A stretch of 64,000 nt of DNA from an uncultured SAR86 cluster bacterium. Lineage in GTDB: Bacteria; Pseudomonadota; Gammaproteobacteria; Magnimaribacterales; D2472. Below the pieces are notes generated by a model that did no database searches, had not been told where the DNA came from, and saw only the letters and a program-made list of their open reading frames with translations. This document shows positions 1 to 9,571 of this stretch, one piece after another (the first letter of the stretch is position 1; every line of letters starts with the position of its first letter). The position numbers and the translations under genes were made by a program. The stretch spans positions 124,001 to 188,000 of the forward strand of contig CAJIYI010000002.1 of the NCBI GenBank assembly GCA_905181595.1, in the 5' to 3' direction.

Positions 1-729
1 CATAAAAAATGGTGGGACCCAATAGCTCCTTTGATAAATGAAGACTTTACCGTGATAGCTCCAGATCTTCCTGGCATGGGAGAGTCTGATCATAGAAATG
101 CATATAATTTTGAAGAATTTAGTGAGGCATTGATTGCAATCATTAATCAAGAAAAAATTGTTAGCAATTTTCAAAAAATTTACCTTGTAGGTCATTCGCT
201 TGGCGGACATGTTGCAGGATTTATGGCAAGCGAATTTCCAGATCTATTTCATGGGGTGATAATGATTGATTCTCCTATTCGCCCACCAACATATGACTAT
301 GACAAACATCAAAGCACTGGTCCGCTGAGAAGAATCAAATACTACCCTGACAAAGTTTCAATCATCGAGAGATTTAGGCTAATGCCGCCTCAGGACTGCG
401 AAAATGGCTGGTATCTTAGATACATCGCAGAGCACTCAGTTTTCGATGTTGAAGAAGGCTGGAGATGGCGATTTGATGATAAGCTCTTTGCCACTCTTAG
501 GCGCCTAAATAATTATGAATTTAAATTTCAATGCCCAGCACTTTTTGTTGCTGGCGGTAAAAGTCTATTATTAGAATCAAAGATAATGAAATATATTAGA
601 GAGGCTTTTAAAGACTCTATGGCAGTCGAAGTAATTGAGGATGCGGCTCATCATGTCCCGCTCGATTCTCCGCTAGAACTTATCTCTTTAATCAATGATT
701 ATTTACGACAGTGGGAAGAAAAAAAATGA
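1..729 (+). CDS. alpha/beta-fold hydrolase (5' truncated by window edge)
   Basis: An alpha/beta hydrolase whose reading frame is open to the first base of the window, so the start codon lies upstream. The segment DLPGMGESD is the usual strand/loop before the oxyanion region. GHSLGGH (about 190-210 nt in) is the nucleophile elbow with the catalytic Ser, and AAHHVP near the C-terminus carries the likely catalytic His. The substrate cannot be told from sequence; esterase, epoxide hydrolase-like and haloalkane dehalogenase-like members share this layout. Its stop codon overlaps the next gene's ATG (ATGA), which suggests co-transcription with the SMP-30-like gene. Confidence 0.8.
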   Translation, partial: HKKWWDPIAPLINEDFTVIAPDLPGMGESDHRNAYNFEEFSEALIAIINQEKIVSNFQKIYLVGHSLGGHVAGFMASEFPDLFHGVIMIDSPIRPPTYDYDKHQSTGPLRRIKYYPDKVSIIERFRLMPPQDCENGWYLRYIAEHSVFDVEEGWRWRFDDKLFATLRRLNNYEFKFQCPALFVAGGKSLLLESKIMKYIREAFKDSMAVEVIEDAAHHVPLDSPLELISLINDYLRQWEEKK

Positions 730-1808
730 GAAAAATAATAATAACTATTTTAGGAGCGCTGACATTGAGTCTTGTTGCATTTTTATGGCTTGGAAATGAA
801 AATAGCATTGAGTCCTTGGATGGATGTAAAGACAATGAAGAGCTGAAAGTCTACTGTAATTTTATGAATCCTGAAGATTTAGCGCTAACCCCAGATGGAA
901 ATTTTTTAATTGTGGCCGAGTTTGGCGGAATGGCACCATTGGTTGAAATGACATCTGGGAAATTAAGTTTTTTTAACATAAAAGATAAAACCAGATCTCA
1001 AGCGAAGATTACTTTTGGGGAAAATGAATGGGGCTCTGTTGACTGTTCTAGAGATCCGAGCATTCCCTTTGGTCCTCATGGCATTGATTTAGTTCAAAGA
1101 GAGGATGGAAAGCAGCAACTTGCAGTGGTCAGTCACCATCCAAATGAAAGCATAGAGATGTTTGAACTGTTAGAAAAAGATGGTTGGGTGCTTGAGTGGA
1201 AGGGCTGTGTTGATGTTGACGGCAAATATTATTTCAATGATGTTTCATTGGATATGTCTGGAAACTTCTATGCCTCTCATATGTTTGAATCTGACTTCTC
1301 AATGATCAGTGCCTTGTGGAATGTATTTGCCAAGTCAGATACAGGCATGGTTGTTAAATGGACTCAGGATAATAAATTTGAGGAACTAAATTTCACAGCT
1401 GGCTCTTTCCCAAATGGCATTGCATTAGATCAAAAAAATAATAATCTCATTGTGAATTACAACTTAGGGGATAAAAGCATTCTATTTGATCTGAATTCCA
1501 AACAATCTCTGGGAATCTACGAGCACAATTCACCTGATAACGTGGTCATCAAAGGTGGCTTTGCATGGGTTACTAATCATGATCATTCTGTTGCAGAATC
1601 TTTGGGGTGTGCCGAAACAGTTAATTGCACACTTCCTTTCTCAGTAAATAAATTATCTCTTTCAGATCTTTCATTGGTTGAGTCCTATAAATTTAAGAGC
1701 AAAAATATGGGAATTGGAACTGTTGGTTTGCCGCATGATGGATCCTTATGGATTGGTTCATACCACTCAGACAGATTAGCAGAGGCTAGCCTATCTTTTA
1801 GTGAATAG
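726..1808 (+). CDS. SMP-30/gluconolactonase/paraoxonase-like beta-propeller protein
   Basis: A protein of about 360 residues. I chose the ATG at 726, which overlaps the upstream stop, over a GTG at 711. The first 25 residues form a single hydrophobic segment after MRKII, so the protein is probably exported or anchored in the inner membrane facing the periplasm. GPHGID and FPNGIALD, about 100 residues apart, are the recurring strand motifs of SMP-30/strictosidine-synthase/PON-type six-bladed propellers, whose members are often calcium-dependent lactonases or esterases. The actual substrate is unknown. Being coupled to an alpha/beta hydrolase gene, it may belong to a small ester or lactone degradation unit; that is inference. 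Confidence 0.6.
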   Translation: MRKIIITILGALTLSLVAFLWLGNENSIESLDGCKDNEELKVYCNFMNPEDLALTPDGNFLIVAEFGGMAPLVEMTSGKLSFFNIKDKTRSQAKITFGENEWGSVDCSRDPSIPFGPHGIDLVQREDGKQQLAVVSHHPNESIEMFELLEKDGWVLEWKGCVDVDGKYYFNDVSLDMSGNFYASHMFESDFSMISALWNVFAKSDTGMVVKWTQDNKFEELNFTAGSFPNGIALDQKNNNLIVNYNLGDKSILFDLNSKQSLGIYEHNSPDNVVIKGGFAWVTNHDHSVAESLGCAETVNCTLPFSVNKLSLSDLSLVESYKFKSKNMGIGTVGLPHDGSLWIGSYHSDRLAEASLSFSE

Positions 1809-3270
1809 TATTTATACTGCGGAGCAGGTCAGAGCTTTTGAGAAAAATTTATTTATTAAAAAGGGCGATGACCTGCGAGCAATGATGGAGGCTGCTAAGC
1901 AGTCTGTTGAGATATTAAACAAAGATTTTTCAACGTCAGAGTTCTTAATTCTATGTGGGCCAGGCAATAATGGTGGAGACGGATATTTCATAGGCATTGG
2001 TCTAAGTGAGTTAAAGAAATGTGTCAAATTTATAGATGTACTAGGCCATGTAAAGAAATCTCCCCTATGCGAGCATGCGTTTAAAGCGGCACAACATTTA
2101 GACTTTATTAATGCAAAAACACTTAAAGATATTTCCAGCAAAACCGTTATAGTGGATGCAATATTTGGAATAGGTGGGAGAATAGATTTAGGGAGGGAGT
2201 TAGAAGAAATTTTATCTGACTGTAATAGATTTGAATCTAAAATAGCCATAGATGTCCCAACTGGACTTGATAGCAATACTGGAGAAATATCTCAAGCATG
2301 TTTTAATGCAGATAAAACAATCACTTTTATTGGTTATAAACTCGGGCAGCGAATCAATGAAGGTAAGAATTATTGCGGCAAGCTAATATTAAAAGACCTC
2401 GGATTTAGTATGGATAAAAATGTAAGCCCAACAGTGAAAGAACTCTCTTTTGAAGACATAAAGAGTAATATCCCCAAAAGAAAAGAAAATTCTCACAAAG
2501 GTGATCATGGAAAATTACTAATTATTGCTGGAGACGAGGGTTATGGAGGCGCAGGAACTTTGGTTTCTGAAACAGCTATAAAAACTGGAGCAGGACTGGT
2601 TAAGTTACTTACGAGAGAATGTTATGTAGCAAGTGCTCTTGCTCGAAATCCAGAAGTCATGGTGGTTGGAGGAGATAATGCTCAAGACTTAGAATCTCAT
2701 TTTTCATGGGCAGAGGTTTTCGTATGTGGGCCAGGCATGTTTCATAACTACTGGTCTGAACAAATGCTTTATAAATTAATTGAATATGCCCAGCAAAATG
2801 CTGTGCCAACACTCCTTGATGCTGGTGCCTTAAGATTGCTTGAGATAGAAGCATTTGCTCAATTAACATTGCCTGAAAACCTTATTATGACTCCTCATCC
2901 AGGAGAAGCTGCAGGTCTTTTAAATATCTCTGTAAAGGAAGTGCAAGCAGATCGCCTAAAAGCTGCAAAAGATTTACATTTAAAGTTTGGTGGCACAGTA
3001 GTATTAAAGGGGCATGGAACAATTATTTATGATGGCAACACTCCATATCTCTGTTCAGTTGGTGGTCCAGAATTAGGAATAGCCGGCTCTGGTGATGTCC
3101 TCTCCGGACTGATTGGATCCTTGGTATCGCAAGGACTCGAACCTATGGATGCGGCGATTGCTGGAGTTGCTTTGCACAGTGGTGCTGGGAATCAATTTAC
3201 AAAAAATACCGGTGTTATTGGGCTTGCGGCAAGTGAGCTTATTCCTTTAATCAGAGATCTTTTAAATTAG
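1801..3270 (+). CDS. nnr: bifunctional NAD(P)H-hydrate epimerase / ADP-dependent NAD(P)H-hydrate dehydratase
   Basis: Repairs hydrated NAD(P)H. The N-terminal YjeF_N half (about residues 1-210) epimerises R- and S-NAD(P)HX, and the C-terminal half (about 225-489) dehydrates the S form using ADP. GPGNNGGDG near residue 55 is the epimerase nucleotide loop, and AGSGDVLSG near residue 430 is the ribokinase-like catalytic/anion-hole motif of the dehydratase. Length (489 aa) matches the E. coli YjeF fusion. It starts with GTG at 1801, overlapping the previous gene by 8 bp. The order nnr-tsaE-amidase is the same as the yjeF-yjeE-amiB block of other gammaproteobacteria. Confidence 0.93.
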   Translation: MNSIYTAEQVRAFEKNLFIKKGDDLRAMMEAAKQSVEILNKDFSTSEFLILCGPGNNGGDGYFIGIGLSELKKCVKFIDVLGHVKKSPLCEHAFKAAQHLDFINAKTLKDISSKTVIVDAIFGIGGRIDLGRELEEILSDCNRFESKIAIDVPTGLDSNTGEISQACFNADKTITFIGYKLGQRINEGKNYCGKLILKDLGFSMDKNVSPTVKELSFEDIKSNIPKRKENSHKGDHGKLLIIAGDEGYGGAGTLVSETAIKTGAGLVKLLTRECYVASALARNPEVMVVGGDNAQDLESHFSWAEVFVCGPGMFHNYWSEQMLYKLIEYAQQNAVPTLLDAGALRLLEIEAFAQLTLPENLIMTPHPGEAAGLLNISVKEVQADRLKAAKDLHLKFGGTVVLKGHGTIIYDGNTPYLCSVGGPELGIAGSGDVLSGLIGSLVSQGLEPMDAAIAGVALHSGAGNQFTKNTGVIGLAASELIPLIRDLLN

Positions 3271-3276
3271 GACTTT

Positions 3277-3747
3277 ATGTTAGAGCTCATTCTTAGCGAT
3301 GAACCTGATACTCTGAAAATGGGTGCAGCCATTATGCATGCAATCAATAAGATTGAATCAGATGAAGTAGAAATTCATCTCAGTGGAAATCTAGGTGCGG
3401 GCAAAACAACCTTGGTTCGGGGAATTCTTCAAAGTACAGGCTGGAAAGGCCCAGTAACAAGCCCCTCTTATACTCTCTGTGAAGAATATGAGTTTGATAG
3501 CCAGCTATTTTTACATGTAGATCTTTATAGAATTAGTGAGTCAGAGGACGTAGAAATTTTAGATCTAGATAGAAAAATAACTAAACAAAAAATTATCTTC
3601 ATTGAATGGCCTGAAAATCTTCTAGCCTCAAGGACTTCTCATCTTATAATTGAATTAATTCACTTGGATCATAAAAGACAGGTAAGAGTGAAAAGCGGTA
3701 TAACTGAAATTGAATCTCTCATTAAGGCTCATTATGAACAAACTTAG
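3277..3747 (+). CDS. tsaE: tRNA threonylcarbamoyladenosine biosynthesis ATPase TsaE
   Basis: A P-loop ATPase that works with TsaB and TsaD in making t6A at tRNA position 37. The Walker A motif GNLGAGKTT lies at about residues 38-46. The segment SPSYTL and later FIEWPE are conserved family blocks. At 156 aa it has the normal length. It sits 6 bp after nnr and its 3' end overlaps the amidase start, as in the E. coli yjeF-yjeE-amiB arrangement. Confidence 0.93.
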   Translation: MLELILSDEPDTLKMGAAIMHAINKIESDEVEIHLSGNLGAGKTTLVRGILQSTGWKGPVTSPSYTLCEEYEFDSQLFLHVDLYRISESEDVEILDLDRKITKQKIIFIEWPENLLASRTSHLIIELIHLDHKRQVRVKSGITEIESLIKAHYEQT

Positions 3748-5012
3748 TCGCAGCATTTTAATAGTTTTAAGTTGCTTCTTTGCATATGCAGAGGCTGCCT
3801 CAAACAAAGTGTCTTTTGGAAGTATCTCTGAGCTAACAACTGGAAATCTGAGAATAGTTTTTCAATTGGAGCAAGTAGCTTTAATTAATTCCTATGCGCT
3901 TGATGATCCATCAAGAATAGTTATTGATATCAAAAATACCGAATTAGCCAAGCGCTATAAATGCTTCAGCATTTTCTCCCATCAAATCAATTAGAGCCTC
4001 AGAGGTGAATGAGACTGTTCGAGTGGTGATCGATCTTAAAGGGTCTGTATTTTGGAAAAAGCCATGGCAAGTTAAGCATAATGACCGAGTAGATCTCATA
4101 TTAGAAATTAAGCGAGACAAATCAATCTCAAAGAATTTAAGAGATATTATTGTCGCAATTGATGCTGGTCATGGGGGCAAAGACCCAGGAGCTGTGGGTA
4201 AAAATTTGCTAGAAAAGGATGTGACTCTTCTTATTGCTAAAGAATTAGAGAGAACACTAAAAAATACGACGGGTTATCGACCCATTATGATTCGGCCCGA
4301 TGATAGGTTTGTTGACTTAAATGATCGATATCAAAATGCCAGAAAATCAGGAGCAGATTTATTTGTTTCGATTCATGCCGATGCATTCAGCCTTTCATCC
4401 GTGAAGGGAGCCTCGGTATATGTTTGGGCAGAAGAGGCCTCCTCAATCACAGCAGACAATCTATCTAAAGCTGAGTTAACAAGAAACCCTGCTGTTAAAT
4501 CAAAGATTGGTAAGTTGGATGTGAGAGATTTTGATGAGGATGCTGCAAGGACGATATTTCAGATTGCCTATGAAGCAAAAATTGCTAATAGTGTGATCTT
4601 GGGTGAAAAGATTCTTGAGCAGTTAAAGCGAGATCCCTTTACTAAAATGCATAAACCAAATGTAGAGTTTGCAGACTTTCGGGTGCTCAAATCTATTGAT
4701 ATTCCTTCAGTTTTAATAGAATCAGGCTTCATATCTAATCCGGATGATGCAAAAAGACTTGAAGGCAAAGCAGGCAGAAGGATGATTGCGCGTAGTATTT
4801 TTCTGGGAGTTCATAATTATTTTAAAGAAAAACCTAAGCCCAATACCTTTATGACCTCAGCCCCAAAAAGTGTTGAGTATGAGATACAAAAGGGGGATGT
4901 CATTTCTGAAATAGCAATTCGTTTTGGTGTTACTATTAATGAGATCATTCAATGGAATGATTTAAACAATAAAAGTATTTATCCAGGGCAAAAAATAAAA
5001 ATCGTAATCTAA
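3734..5012 (+). CDS. amiC: N-acetylmuramoyl-L-alanine amidase (AmiB/AmiC type), with one frameshift
   Basis: A periplasmic cell-wall amidase needed for daughter-cell separation. ATG 3734 gives a clean signal peptide (MNKLSRS, hydrophobic core, AEA). An AMIN targeting domain follows, then Amidase_3 with AIDAGHGGKDPGA (zinc ligand His) and FVSIHADA, and a C-terminal LysM domain of about 45 residues (GDVISEIAIRFGV). The reading frame breaks at the AAA at 3959-3961. Removing one A joins ...LAKRYN to ASAFSPIKSIRASE and restores a continuous AMIN domain of the expected kind, so I treat this as one gene of about 425 aa with a probable sequencing error. LysM at the C-terminus matches AmiB more than AmiC, so the symbol is approximate. 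Confidence 0.85.
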
Positions 5013-5875
5013 TGTGGAATTTAAAAGATAAGACTGTTGTAATTACTGGTGCCACCAATGGTATTGGTAAAGCTGCAGCGTTAGAGCTAGCAAAGCAGGG
5101 TCCTAAGCTATTACTCACCTTCAGAAATCAAGAGCTAGCCGATAACCTTCTTGCTGAAATTAAAACAGCAGCTCCAGATGTATCTGTTGAGCTAATCTAT
5201 TGTGATTTTTCGATGCAATCATCCATCAGGGAATGCTCAAAAGAAATTATTGCATCGCAAGATAAAATCGATGTATTGATAAACAATGCTGGGGTTGTAA
5301 ATACCTCATATCATGAGACATCCGAGGGCATTGAAAATACTTTTGCAGTGAATCATTTAGGTTATTTCCTCTTCACGAATTTGCTTCTCAATAAGATGAA
5401 GGGACCAGAAGAAAGCAGGATTATTAATGTTTCTTCTGCTGCTCATTCATTCGTTAAAGACATGAATTGGGAGAACATAAATTTTAAGGATGATTTTGGG
5501 CAAGGTATGCAGGTTTATGGGCAATCAAAACTTGCAAACTTACTTTTTACAAGACATCTGGCGATTAAATTATCTACCGATAATGTCTCAGTAAATGCCA
5601 TACATCCAGGCGGAGTCAACACTGCGCTTGGTAGTCAAAATAAAGCACTTTTTGGAAAAATTTTAAAAGTCATGTTAAAGCCATTCTTCCGATCTCCCTT
5701 GAAAGGTGCCTCTAGCATTGTTTATCTCGCAACTAAAAATGACGATGGCGTTACAGGAGAATATTTTGTTGATTGCAAGCAAGCAAAATCTTCATCCTAT
5801 TCTAAGAACCTTGAAGAAGCTCAAAAACTTTGGGACCTCTCTGAGCGTTTGGTAAATGAAGAGTTCTCTATTTAG
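5012..5875 (+). CDS. short-chain dehydrogenase/reductase, retinol dehydrogenase-like
   Basis: A classical SDR of 287 aa. TGATNGIGKA at residues 11-20 is the NAD(P)-binding glycine motif, INNAGV follows, INVSSAAHS supplies the catalytic Ser region, and YGQSK is the YxxxK active site. The pattern resembles the retinol dehydrogenase/WW-oxidoreductase subgroup of SDRs, whose bacterial members have largely unknown substrates. The start overlaps the amidase stop (TAATG), so it is probably in the same transcript. No substrate can be assigned. Confidence 0.8.
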   Translation: MWNLKDKTVVITGATNGIGKAAALELAKQGPKLLLTFRNQELADNLLAEIKTAAPDVSVELIYCDFSMQSSIRECSKEIIASQDKIDVLINNAGVVNTSYHETSEGIENTFAVNHLGYFLFTNLLLNKMKGPEESRIINVSSAAHSFVKDMNWENINFKDDFGQGMQVYGQSKLANLLFTRHLAIKLSTDNVSVNAIHPGGVNTALGSQNKALFGKILKVMLKPFFRSPLKGASSIVYLATKNDDGVTGEYFVDCKQAKSSSYSKNLEEAQKLWDLSERLVNEEFSI

Positions 5876-5882
5876 CTATTAG

Positions 5883-7847
5883 TTAAAATTCTACTGGATC
5901 CACATCAACGGACCAGCGCACTTTGTTTGAACTTTTATTCTTTGACAATTGATTGATCAAATCTTGCAGCAGGCTATTTAAATCTGTCCGTGTTGGAGCC
6001 TGCAAGACCAAATGATGTTGATAGGAGCCGCGAACTTTGGCCTGCATGGCAGGTATTGGGCCAACTGCAATGCAGCGCTTTGTATCTATTGTTTTTTTTA
6101 GCTGATCAAGGAAATCAATATTTGTCTGCGTTTTTGGTGAGGCTGCTTTGATGATGGCTTCAAAAGAATAAGGTGGTTGATTTAAAGCTTTTCTTTCAGC
6201 CAAAATAGATTTTGCAAAATTAAGGTAATTACCTTTCTTGAGTTGGAGCAAGTTTTTATCTTGAGCATATCTTGATTGAACTAAAACCAAAGCATTGCCA
6301 TCAGAGCGACCTGCCCTGCCTGCGACCTGAATTAGCTGTTGGCCCATTTCTTCAATTGCGGCAGGATGCAGGCTGGTTACACCTTGGTCAACATCAATTG
6401 CAACAACTAACTCTAAATTTGGGAAGTCATGTCCTTTGATAAGCATTTGAGTGCCTATCAAAATACTGCTTTTAGATTCATGAATGGCTTTTAGCAGCAA
6501 TTCCATGGAGTTAGCTTTCTTGGTGGAATCTTTGTCCATTCTAAAGATTGAGATTTGAGGAAAAAGTTCTTGCAGGGTAATTTCCAGCTGCTCAGTTCCA
6601 GTGCCGACAATAGCTAATTGTTCTGCGCCACAACTTGGGCAATCAGATGGAACGCCGAATGCTGAATCACATCTATGACAGATAAGTCTCTCCAAGTGAT
6701 GATGCAAGACCAAGCTTGAATCGCAACTGTTACATGTGGCTCGCCAAGCGCAGCTTGAGCATATAAATTGTGGAGCAAAACCTCGCCGATTAATAAAAAT
6801 CATGGCTTGTTTTTGTTGTTTTAGAGTCGCAGCAATTGCCTCTATGGCCTGAGGCGCTAACCCACTGGTTAATGGCGTTTCATTTATATCTAAAATAGAG
6901 AACTTAGGAGGATTTTGTTTAGTTATTCTCTTGGTCAATTTGATTAAGCCAAATTTTTTTTCATCAACCAAACGTAAGGTTCTCAAAGAAGGGGTTGCTG
7001 AACCCAGGATGATGGGAATTTTAAGCATCTGGGCTCTTTTAATGGCTAAATCTCTTGCAGAAAATTTAAAGCCCTCGTGTTGTTTATAAGAAGCATCATG
7101 CTCTTCATCGATAATAATTAACCCTAACTTTGGTGCTGACATCATTGCTGCAGACCTTGTACCAATTAGAATATTAATTTCACCGGCTCTAAATTGCTTC
7201 CAGGCCTTGTATCTTTTTGCAGGAGTCATTTTAGAGTGATACATCCCAACAGCTGGACCAAATTGATCTTTTACTCTTTGCTCTAGCTGCGGAGTTAAAG
7301 CAATTTCTGGCGCAAGGAGCAAAACTGATTTTTGCTGCAAAAGCTGCTCTTGGATGCATCGAATATAGACCTCTGTTTTACCAGAGCCAGTAACCCCATA
7401 AAGCAATGTTGGCGCAAACCCTCTAAGTTCAGATAAAGTTTTGACTGCTTCGGTTTGTTGTGGAGTTAAATTCTTTTGAAAGGGGTTATTTTCTATCTCA
7501 ACCTTTGCAACAGAATCCATATCATCCAAAACAGTTTTAATATTTCTAAGATTCGTTGGCAAAAATGATCCAAGCACCTCTCCGATAGGGTGATGATAAT
7601 AATCTGACGCCCATGCTAATATTTTTAGCTCTACCTCTGAAAAAATTGGCTCGTTATCAAGGACTTGATGAATTGTCTTTGTTTGAATGGTTGTAACTTT
7701 AATCTCTTCTGTAACAATTCCAAGCTTGGATCTTGAGCCGAACTTTACTGCAACCCTTGTGCCTGGGATGATTTTTTGTTTTGAGTGATAGGTAAAAGTT
7801 TGCCTCAAAGGAATTGCAACAGATACATTGTAAAAAAAATTATTCAT
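5883..7847 (-). CDS. priA: primosomal replication restart helicase PriA
   Basis: A superfamily 2 DNA helicase that reloads the replisome at collapsed forks. The N-terminal segment (residues 1-100) matches the 3'-DNA-end binding domain. GVTGSGKTEVY is Walker A, IIDEEHDASYKQ is the DEAH box, and ILGSATPS is motif III. A cysteine cluster (CSSCAWRATCNSCD ... CHRCDS ... CPSCGA) forms the zinc-binding primosome interaction module. At 654 aa it is shorter than E. coli PriA (about 730) but all motifs are present. It diverges from rpmE, the same priA/rpmE pairing seen in enterobacteria. Confidence 0.95.
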   Translation of the reverse strand: MNNFFYNVSVAIPLRQTFTYHSKQKIIPGTRVAVKFGSRSKLGIVTEEIKVTTIQTKTIHQVLDNEPIFSEVELKILAWASDYYHHPIGEVLGSFLPTNLRNIKTVLDDMDSVAKVEIENNPFQKNLTPQQTEAVKTLSELRGFAPTLLYGVTGSGKTEVYIRCIQEQLLQQKSVLLLAPEIALTPQLEQRVKDQFGPAVGMYHSKMTPAKRYKAWKQFRAGEINILIGTRSAAMMSAPKLGLIIIDEEHDASYKQHEGFKFSARDLAIKRAQMLKIPIILGSATPSLRTLRLVDEKKFGLIKLTKRITKQNPPKFSILDINETPLTSGLAPQAIEAIAATLKQQKQAMIFINRRGFAPQFICSSCAWRATCNSCDSSLVLHHHLERLICHRCDSAFGVPSDCPSCGAEQLAIVGTGTEQLEITLQELFPQISIFRMDKDSTKKANSMELLLKAIHESKSSILIGTQMLIKGHDFPNLELVVAIDVDQGVTSLHPAAIEEMGQQLIQVAGRAGRSDGNALVLVQSRYAQDKNLLQLKKGNYLNFAKSILAERKALNQPPYSFEAIIKAASPKTQTNIDFLDQLKKTIDTKRCIAVGPIPAMQAKVRGSYQHHLVLQAPTRTDLNSLLQDLINQLSKNKSSNKVRWSVDVDPVEF

Positions 7848-7853
7848 ATGTAT

Positions 7854-7881
7854 TTGTAAACCGAACTGTATTTGTTATAGT
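7854..7881 (+). promoter_or_regulatory. sigma70-like promoter for rpmE
   Basis: A TTGTAA -35 box (7854-7859) and TATAGT -10 box (7876-7881) are separated by 16 bp, and the rpmE start codon is 23 bp further on. They lie in the short divergent gap between priA and rpmE. No L31/zinc-responsive operator was recognised. Confidence 0.5.
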
Positions 7882-7904
7882 GCTCATCCAAATTTGATTT
7901 TATT

Positions 7905-8321
7905 ATGAAAACAGACATACATCCCAATTACCAAGAAATATCTACCACATGCAGTTGTGGAAATGTGCTGCCTGTCATGAGTACTTTAAAAGATAGTTTG
8001 TCATTAGATGTTTGTTCAAAATGTCACCCATTCTATACCGGCAAGCAAAAAATGCTTGATTCTGGTGGAAGAGTTAAGAAGTTCCAAGACCGTTTTGGTG
8101 CATCCGGTGCTTCTAAGCCAGCAGCAAAAAAAGAGGCCCCTAAAGTTGAGGAGGCAGTCGCCGAAGAAACTACTGAAGAAGTACTAGAAGTTGTCACTGA
8201 GGCCGCTGAAGAGACTCCAATTGAAACAGAAGAAGTAATTGAAGAAACAGTAACTGAAGAAGTTTCTGAAGACTCTGAGCCAACTGAAGAAAAGAGTGAT
8301 CCAGAAGAAGTTAAAGACTAA
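7905..8321 (+). CDS. rpmE: 50S ribosomal protein L31 with long acidic C-terminal extension
   Basis: Residues 1-66 are a standard zinc-type L31 (bL31): MKTDIHPNY start, Cys16 and Cys18 (CSC), then Cys37 and Cys40 (CSKC) as zinc ligands, and HPFYTGKQ followed by [12 protein letters not shown]. Normal L31 ends at about 66-75 residues. This protein continues to 138 aa with a Lys/Ala hinge ([10 protein letters not shown]) and then a low-complexity tail with about 24 Glu, 3 Asp, and many Thr and Val in EEV/TEE-type repeats. The tail is in frame with no internal stop and the stop is followed closely by the convergent dut gene. Its function is unknown. Zinc-type L31 can be replaced under zinc limitation in other bacteria. 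Confidence 0.93.
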   Translation: MKTDIHPNYQEISTTCSCGNVLPVMSTLKDSLSLDVCSKCHPFYTGKQKMLDSGGRVKKFQDRFGASGASKPAAKKEAPKVEEAVAEETTEEVLEVVTEAAEETPIETEEVIEETVTEEVSEDSEPTEEKSDPEEVKD

Positions 8322-8338
8322 GTTTTTACTTTTTAAGC

Positions 8339-8794
8339 CTACTCAACTCCAGAACTACCAAAACCTTTAGTCCCTCTCGGACTTTCCGAAAAATCTTGAA
8401 CCACCCTTAGCTTTGCTTGCTTTACAGGCACAAGAATCATCTGAGCAATTCTATCTCCTGAGCTAACTAAGAAGTCCTCAGTTGATCTATTCCAAAGAGG
8501 TACTTTAAGTTCTCCTTGGTAATCAGAATCAATTAACCCTACTAAATTTCCCATTACTATCCCATGTTTGGAGCCCAGACCTGATCTGGGAATAACCAAG
8601 GCAGAGAGTTCTGGATCTTCAATATAGATAGAAAATCCCAATGGAATCAATTGGCACTCTTGAGGCTTTAAAGTAAAGCTTTCCTCAACACAGGCTCTTA
8701 AATCTAAGCCTGCAGATCCTTCGGTAGAGTACTCTGGTAAAGGGATTGATGAGCCAATTAGAGGGTTAAGAATTTTTACTTTTAAATCAATCAT
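8339..8794 (-). CDS. dut: dUTP diphosphatase
   Basis: Hydrolyses dUTP to dUMP and pyrophosphate, which keeps uracil out of DNA and feeds dTMP synthesis. The trimeric dUTPase motifs are in order: GSAGLDLRA (motif 1), [10 protein letters not shown] (motif 2), [11 protein letters not shown] (motif 3), GDRIAQMIL (motif 4) and the C-terminal [10 protein letters not shown] (motif 5, the P-loop-like flap). The 151 aa length is normal. The start overlaps the end of sixA by 8 bp on the same strand, so the two are probably co-transcribed. Confidence 0.95.
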   Translation of the reverse strand: MIDLKVKILNPLIGSSIPLPEYSTEGSAGLDLRACVEESFTLKPQECQLIPLGFSIYIEDPELSALVIPRSGLGSKHGIVMGNLVGLIDSDYQGELKVPLWNRSTEDFLVSSGDRIAQMILVPVKQAKLRVVQDFSESPRGTKGFGSSGVE

Positions 8795-9280
8795 GAATAA
8801 GATCTCTAGGAGTTACGAAGAATTTAAGGTCTAGTATATTAGCATCGAGGTCTTTCCAGCTATCAAAATTTGATAATTTCACAAAACCACAGGTTGGAAA
8901 CTTCTCAATGAGTGTTTTTGTTAAATGCTCTATCAGGAGATGTAATCCTGGATTGTGCCCTATGACTAAAATATTCTTTTTTAAGTTATTTTGATCTTTG
9001 ATGAGCTCTAGAGGGTAGACATCTCTGCATGATAAATTGCTTCTTGAAATTTTATTTTTGATAGAAAGTCCTTTTCTGTAAATATTAAGTCTAATGTTGC
9101 TTGGGTTCTTTCGCTGGGGCTTGAGAGGATCAAATCAAAAATTATCTGATGTTCAGAAATATATTTTGATAATGAAAGTGCGTTTGAAATACCTCTTTTA
9201 GATAGAGGGCGATGAAAATCAGCTGTGCTGGGATCACTCCAGCTCGACTTAGCATGTCGAAGTAAAAATAAATTCTTCAT
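8787..9280 (-). CDS. sixA: phosphohistidine phosphatase SixA-like, with one frameshift
   Basis: A histidine phosphatase superfamily protein. [11 protein letters not shown] at residues 4-14 holds the RHG-type catalytic His, HRPLSKRG follows, and the second catalytic His is in VIGHNPGL. The first 90 codons (9280 down to about 9011) run into a stop. A shift near 9008-9014, consistent with one lost base, continues the frame as ELIKDQNN... through HNPGL to a TGA at 8787-8789, giving about 164 aa, the normal SixA size. The second part matches the family too well to be chance, so I read this as one gene with a probable sequencing error. E. coli SixA dephosphorylates the phosphotransferase protein NPr; the partner here is unknown. 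Confidence 0.75.
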
Positions 9281-9334
9281 TCTTGGTAATTCTATCTTGC
9301 TAAGAGACTATATGTCCTATAAAATCGCGTTTCT

Positions 9335-9571
9335 ATGAGTAAAGTATGCCAAGTAACAGGGAAGATGCCACAAAGTGGTAACAACGTTTCCCATGCGAAT
9401 AACAGAGTTAAAAGGAAGTTCTTTCCTAACCTGCATACTCACAGATTCTGGGTAGAAACTGAAAATAGATTTGTTTCCCTTAAATTATCAACCAAAGGCA
9501 TGCGCATTATTGATAAGAAAGGAATCGACGAGGTTCTTAAAGAAATAAGATCTCGCGGCGAAAAAGTCTAA
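9335..9571 (+). CDS. rpmB: 50S ribosomal protein L28
   Basis: The 78 aa bL28 is clear from [23 protein letters not shown] and the basic core [11 protein letters not shown]. In most gammaproteobacteria rpmB is followed directly by rpmG (L33). Here a gene on the opposite strand begins 1 bp after rpmB, so rpmG must be elsewhere or absent. A TATAAA at 9318-9323 is a possible -10 box, which would leave a very short leader. Confidence 0.95.
   Translation: MSKVCQVTGKMPQSGNNVSHANNRVKRKFFPNLHTHRFWVETENRFVSLKLSTKGMRIIDKKGIDEVLKEIRSRGEKV

Noticed and set aside
1812-2276. A 154-codon minus-strand open frame.
   Set aside because: It lies inside nnr on the opposite strand and has no recognisable domain.
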